64,000 nucleotides of DNA, taken from assembly GCF_963676685.1 (NCBI RefSeq), contig NC_092351.1, positions 38,244,733-38,308,732 of the forward strand. The letters run 5' to 3'. Numbering within the stretch: position 1 is the first letter of the stretch; every line of letters starts with the position of its first letter. This DNA is from Mytilus edulis. Lineage: Eukaryota > Mollusca > Bivalvia > Mytilida > Mytilidae. The position numbers were made by a program, and so were the translations under genes. Below are positions 59,112 through 64,000 of the stretch, in pieces. The notes beneath the pieces are model-generated. The model made no database searches. It saw only the letters and a list, made by a program, of their open reading frames with translations, and had not been told where the DNA came from.

Positions 59112-62100
59112 ATGGCAACTGGTGATATTGCAAACAATTTGAGAAAACTTCAGAAGGAATTGAAAATAATCAAGTTTTCTGACAATGTGGATCTTACAGG
59201 GTAACTTATATTAACTGTCTTACACACACTTATTTAAACAATAAAAGATGTGGTTCAAGAAGTTATATAATATAATGGTTTTACAGCTCTTATACAATAT
59301 TTAGGCTTAAATTAAAATATTGTTTGTTTGCCCTTTACCGACCGACACTATAAATTTGTTCCGCCTGAAAATCTTTTATTTGTATTTACCGGCAAGATTT
59401 TATTTAATTTTATATTTTTGTTTCTACCAAAAATCTTATATTTGTATTTCCCGCTCAAAACTTTTTTACCGGAATCCTCGGGTTTTATCTTTCCCGTATA
59501 AGGTCTAGTCCGTTTGGAATCACGTGAGCATTTGACATGACCACTTGCATAAATTTAGAGTTTTAAAGCATTTGCTTGAAATCGATGTTGAAAGCTTTGA
59601 AATCAGGCTGAGTTCACTTTACTAACTGCGGTTTCAACTATCCGAGTTTATTAGAACATCTCACGTTAACCCTGCTTATCCTGGTTCTACCCTCACTGAG
59701 CCAGGGTTAAACTCGAAAAACCCTTGAATGACGTCAAACCAAATCAGAATTTTTCTTTTTTTTTATGCTTAGTCAGGGCCTTTCCCTAGATTTACTTGGA
59801 GTTGTTCCGAATAGCAAATCAAGTGCGTTCATGTGATACTCTTCAAATTCTGAAGTGAAATCGAGAGTTTCAAGATATGACGAATGTTACTCTGTGCCTT
59901 TATACTTGAAGAGCAGGGTTCATTAAAAAAAGAGTTCGTCCAATACAAAATTATCAACGTGTGTACAAAATATTTTGTAAATGGACGTTGAAACATATGT
60001 AGGGATGGCCTTTGGTGATCCGTAGATCAGGATGATTATGTTAACGATGCCTTCGACCAGCATTGATATATTATTTATATCTGACATGAACCAAATGTCA
60101 GTAAAGTGGAGAATATTTTTTCCAAACAGATCCTTTATAAATTATGTGATGTGAAATACGTGACAATTGAGCTCAAGACTTGTAGCATTTTTAAACACTC
60201 TAGGGACACATTTTACCAGGACAAAGTTATCTCTTACAGAAATCCTTACAGTCGAGGTAAGCGTACAAAGTAGGTAGTGCAGAATATTAGTGTAAGGTGA
60301 AACTCTTAAAAGTTCCAGGCATATAAACGTTGAAAATATGCCACACAGTCCTATATTTTGATATTTGAAAACAAATTACAATGTAGTGGTGCATATGAAT
60401 TAATTCACATTCTTCATGATATTTTTTTTCAAAACTTCCTGGGACTATTGTACTACTTTTTAGCAAAAGCATACTTAAACAAAAGCAATACAGACCTTCT
60501 GCTGTTGTCTGTTCTATGGTCAGGTTGTTGTCTCTTTGACACATTCCCCATTTCCATTCTCAATTTAAAAATGACATCATGCAGATTTTGTATCTATTAA
60601 ATAAAATATTATACCTACCTGCCTACCCATGACAAAAAATGTACCGAGCTAAGTTATTTTTTGGGAATGAAAAATAAAATATTTTACCTACATACCTACC
60701 CTGTTTCAAAACATACAGTCGGAAAAGGGCAAACAAACAATATTTAAATTTTGGCCTTATTAGATAGAAGCAAAGATATAAGCTTGCTTTTTGATAATTT
60801 GAAGTTTCATTTCTGTGTTCTTGTAACTTGCAGTTGGACATAGTTAGTATGAAGTTAATCACTACCATGTGTGCAACAATTTTTTTGAAGTCCATAAGAA
60901 TATATAAAATCTGACTGAATGGTTATTGATTTACTGAAATTCAATGGCATAGCTAATGGACTTCCAAGCTTCAAACTTTCTTGCTTTTGAAAATCTATGT
61001 ACTTTGGTATAGTAATTACAACCCACATTCTTTCATCCAAAGCAATAACAGAATACACTACAGCTCAGGTGGATTTTGCTTTGTCCACCCGTCCACAGTG
61101 GGAGTATAGGCACTGGGTGGGCAAAATTTCTAGCTGGTCCACTCTGCCCACCCATAGGAGTGGGCATGTAATTTCTTTTGTGGGGCTGTCCACAGTGGGC
61201 CGGTGGAAAAAGCAAAATCCACACGGGCTGTTGTGTACTTATTGAAACTTCAATCCTATTTGAATTAAATTTAAAATGTAACTATTATGTTAGCACATTT
61301 CTCCTTCGTACTGAAAATTTACATTTCTAGTGCATCAAGGTTTTGAAGATACAAATGTATAAGAAAATATGATTACATCCTCTGAGCTTCTTTTACATGT
61401 CTTGGAGAATAGAATATTGATAGGATGTTTTATTGTTTTAGAATGTCACAGGGGACACCCACAGCTTTCCTGCCAATATATCATTATCTGTTTACCAGTT
61501 ATAGTCATGCCATAGCTGAAATGATCTCATCATCAGATACAGAATTGTATGGCAAAACAGATTTCAGGTTTATAGAAGCTGTGTATAAGGTATTGTTACA
61601 TTGTTAACTTAAAACCATGATGCAAACATATCATCACTAGAGTTATATGTTATATTTATCCTGTAAAAACAAAGATGATAGATATAGATTTATGAAATTA
61701 TATATGGAAAAATAGGGATAAAATGTATAAACTCAAGTCACAAAATCCCTCCAAACACTCGACTAAACAACTTGACTAAACAAAACACCAGAGTTCTTTT
61801 TCTGTTTATCATCTCAAAATCACAGTGAGGCTACAAATTTGTGCAAAATCGTTTTACCAATAAGTTAGTCATTTTGCATGCGACTGTTTAAAAGAGGGAC
61901 GAAAGATACGAGAGGTACAGTCAAACTCATAAATCGATAATAAACTGACAACGCCTGGCTAAAAATGAAAGAAGACAAACAGACAAACAATAGAACACAT
62001 GACACAACATAGAAAACTAAAGAATAAGCAACACCAACACCACCAGGGTGATCTCAGGTGCTCCGAAATTGTGTATGTTTGAGAACAGTAGAGGGAATAA

Positions 62101-63490
62101 GTGCTGGTCTGTTATTTAGTAACCTAGAAGTGTTTCATGTTGTTGTTTCAATATGTGCATCCACACCAAAAAACGTTGTTTGCTAGTAAATAAAGGTTGT
62201 CATGCTTATCTTTGACAAGTTTTGAACGTGAAAATTGAATTAAGGTCAGAGGGCTCTAATATCAAGTGAATATGATGCATAATAAATACAAGGTAATTCA
62301 CACAAAAATGATTCAGATTAGCTGGTGTTAAATGGATCATCAAAAACTGATATTAATAAAATTTTGGTTTGCTTTGCAGTTGATGAGAGATATGTTTACT
62401 TACAAACCACCAGTGACTAAAGAACAGTTCTTCAATGTTGGATTTGCTGAGAGAAAGATTATAATGTGTGCTGATGTTATACAAATGATCAGGCAGAAGA
62501 ACAAATCTTTACAACCTAATAAAAAGTCCACAACATCAGCTGTTTCTACCATTTCACATAATCTCAATAAAAAGGTATTGAGTTTGATTCAATCGTTATT
62601 TGATTATCTTGATTATAGACAATATTCATTGTAAATCATCATGTTCATATGAGAAAGAAAATGATATCGAAATACTAAATGAAAAATTCTTATTCCCAAT
62701 GTTTAAAAAGTTAACAATTATAGATCAAAGTACGCCCTTCAACAATGACCCTTGGTTCACACTTAACAAATGACAACCACTGAACAACAAACTTCTGACT
62801 TAGGGCAGGTGCAAACAAATGCAGGGGGTTTAAAGATTTTTACAGGCACCAACCTTCATCATAACCTGATATACATTTGTAGAAGTGTTTCATAACAACA
62901 TACAAATACACACTATAAAATATCAATTGAAATTGCTTAACTCAATCAAAAATACATTTAAATAAAAACATGTAAAAATACACTTTACATAAAAACTAGA
63001 GCAACATCTTCAACTTGTTATGTTTTTTTGTTGATATTGACTTTTTTTGTTTTTGATTTGCACATATACTTGTATTATATTTTAAGTCATTCTTGATTTA
63101 GATTTATCAGTGTTTTTAATTTGTTTAATTATTGCATTTTCAAGTCATCTAGACCCAAACTGACAGATTTAACAAGACCGCCATCCCAATCAGTCACAGC
63201 AAAGTCCTCCTCTCGTCCAGGATCAGCTGATCACAAACAGGTTACATTTGCATCGGAGGAAGTTGTGAACGAATTAAAACAACCACCCAAGTATCAAGGC
63301 TCTAGACATGTGGCACACAAAGAGCCACCATCTCCAGTTACCATAGTAAACATGTCTCCTGGAGTCACGAAGGAGATAGTGCGGATGGATGAACATCCAT
63401 CGAGAGGATTTAGATATGCTGTAGTGACCCCTGCTATTGCAAAGCTGCCATGCAAATTGTCCAGAACAAGTGATACCAATGCAAGTAAAG
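59112..63490 (+). CDS. CEP44: Centrosomal protein of 44 kDa (CEP44), 5' part of gene
   Basis: Four coding exons: 59112-59200, 61442-61589, 62380-62574 and 63145-63490, all AG/GT and in phase; the gene runs off the window. The protein starts MATGDIANNLRKLQKELKII, matching the conserved start of CEP44, followed by the CEP44 domain (FLPIYHYLFTSYSHAIAEM; TDFRFIEAVYKLMRDMFTYK; TKEQFFNVGFAERKII; ADVIQMIRQKN), then a Ser/Pro-rich low-complexity linker. CEP44 is a centrosomal and spindle-pole protein that binds microtubules and supports centriole maturation in vertebrates. A splice acceptor at 59069-59070 just before the start ATG suggests an upstream untranslated exon, placing the promoter towards OCIAD1. 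A possible fifth exon begins at 63961: it has an AG acceptor, the required phase and stays open to the window end, but its polypyrimidine tract is poor. Splicing beyond the window is unknown. Confidence 0.9.
59201..61059. other. CEP44 intron 1, 5' part
   Basis: AT-rich intron sequence. A short inverse-repeat block (AACCCTGCTTATCCTGGTTC, then GAGCCAGGGTTAAACTCG) is at 59672-59717. 60480-60566 is a dispersed repeat (inverse of the 29.5-kb one). No other exon seen. Confidence 0.5.
61060..61231. mobile_element. MITE-like inverted-repeat element in CEP44 intron 1
   Basis: The left end (ACAGCTCAGGTGGATTTTGC, then TTTGTCCACC) and the right end (complement of ACAGCCCGTGTGGATTTTGC, then TTTTTCCACC) form terminal inverted repeats of about 30 bp. 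Further GTGGGC/GCCCAC inverted motifs fill the interior, giving a strongly foldable 172-bp, GC-richer segment in CEP44 intron 1. No clear target duplication. Confidence 0.5.
61893..62072 (-). repeat. Inverse copy of the YIDD retroelement 3' tail
   Basis: AGAGGGACGAAAGATACGAG, CAGTCAAACTCATAAATCGA, ACAACATAGAAAACTAAAGA and GGTGATCTCAGGTGCTCCG are the reverse complement of 17340-17530. CEP44 intron 2. Confidence 0.75.
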
Positions 63491-64000
63491 GTAAGTTAAC
63501 TTTTTAAAAAGACTAATAGCATGTACACATGCATCTGCTTGATTCTTGGAAAATTGTCATTCAATGGAACTTTCTATGGTTATTTGTGATATCGCTTATT
63601 TGCAAATGCATGAAAAAAACATGTCTGGACATTAAGAAGTATGATTTGTTAAGAAAAATTCAATTTGAATTGGCTATTAAAAATGTGTGAACTTCATAGA
63701 TAGATTTTAACCACATCTTTGTACATGTACATAAGTCTTTAATGTTCATAAATTTCTTTAAACTACTTTGCATTTATTAAGATAAAGAAAATATTGACAA
63801 TTACGCCTTTAATTTTTACACACAATTAGATTATTTTATCATTTTTCATTTTATCTCTGAAAAAAAACCATATTTGACGTGGGAACATGTCTAATGTAAT
63901 TTATTTATTGTTAATAAATTATTTCAAATAATTATATTATATCATGAATTTAAACTTAAGGATTGAATTTTGACGAATGTGATGATATAGAAGTTGTAAA

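Overview
The window looks like nuclear DNA of a bivalve mollusc, most likely a mussel (Mytilus-type). It is AT-rich, its genes are split into small exons with GT-AG introns, and the introns are crowded with interspersed repeats of the kind I associate with mussel genomes. The organism assignment is inference; the exon structures are read directly from the sequence.

There are four protein-coding loci. (1) 223-3453 (+): the last four coding exons of a CD36/LIMP-2 family receptor whose 5' part lies outside the window. (2) 11076-29863 (+): a complete 13-exon tandem paralogue (predicted 518 aa), LIMP-2-like, with the same exon lengths and phases as copy 1 wherever both are visible until the variable last exon. 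(3) 57395-31179 (-): an OCIAD1-type OCIA-domain gene in eight coding exons (predicted 294 aa), with very long introns full of transposons. (4) 59112 to the end (+): the first four coding exons of CEP44, head-to-head with OCIAD1.

Mobile DNA dominates the rest. OCIAD1 intron 2 holds a BEL/Pao LTR retrotransposon (43218-49080) with identical 190-bp LTRs and a 5-bp target duplication, but with one in-frame stop and two frame breaks. OCIAD1 intron 1 holds a 1.1-kb TIR element, a duplicated LINE fragment, a hAT element inside one LINE copy (8-bp duplication; the other copy shows the uninterrupted site), and a 1.08-kb long-TIR element with a 9-bp duplication inside the same LINE copy. The last intron of CD36 copy 2 holds a 2.2-kb element whose ends are arrays of short palindromes.

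The most interesting signal lies between the two CD36 genes. Two hammerhead-ribozyme motifs, at 9814-9855 and 10336-10377, sit in direct orientation 522 nt apart and flank a non-coding repeat. This is the architecture of a retrozyme-like element. Nearby are a perfect 140-bp inverted repeat (5528-5847) and other hairpins, tandem arrays with 21, 36, 44 and 70-bp units, and a tRNA-like Pol III head. No CRISPR array, rRNA gene or convincing intact tRNA gene was seen.
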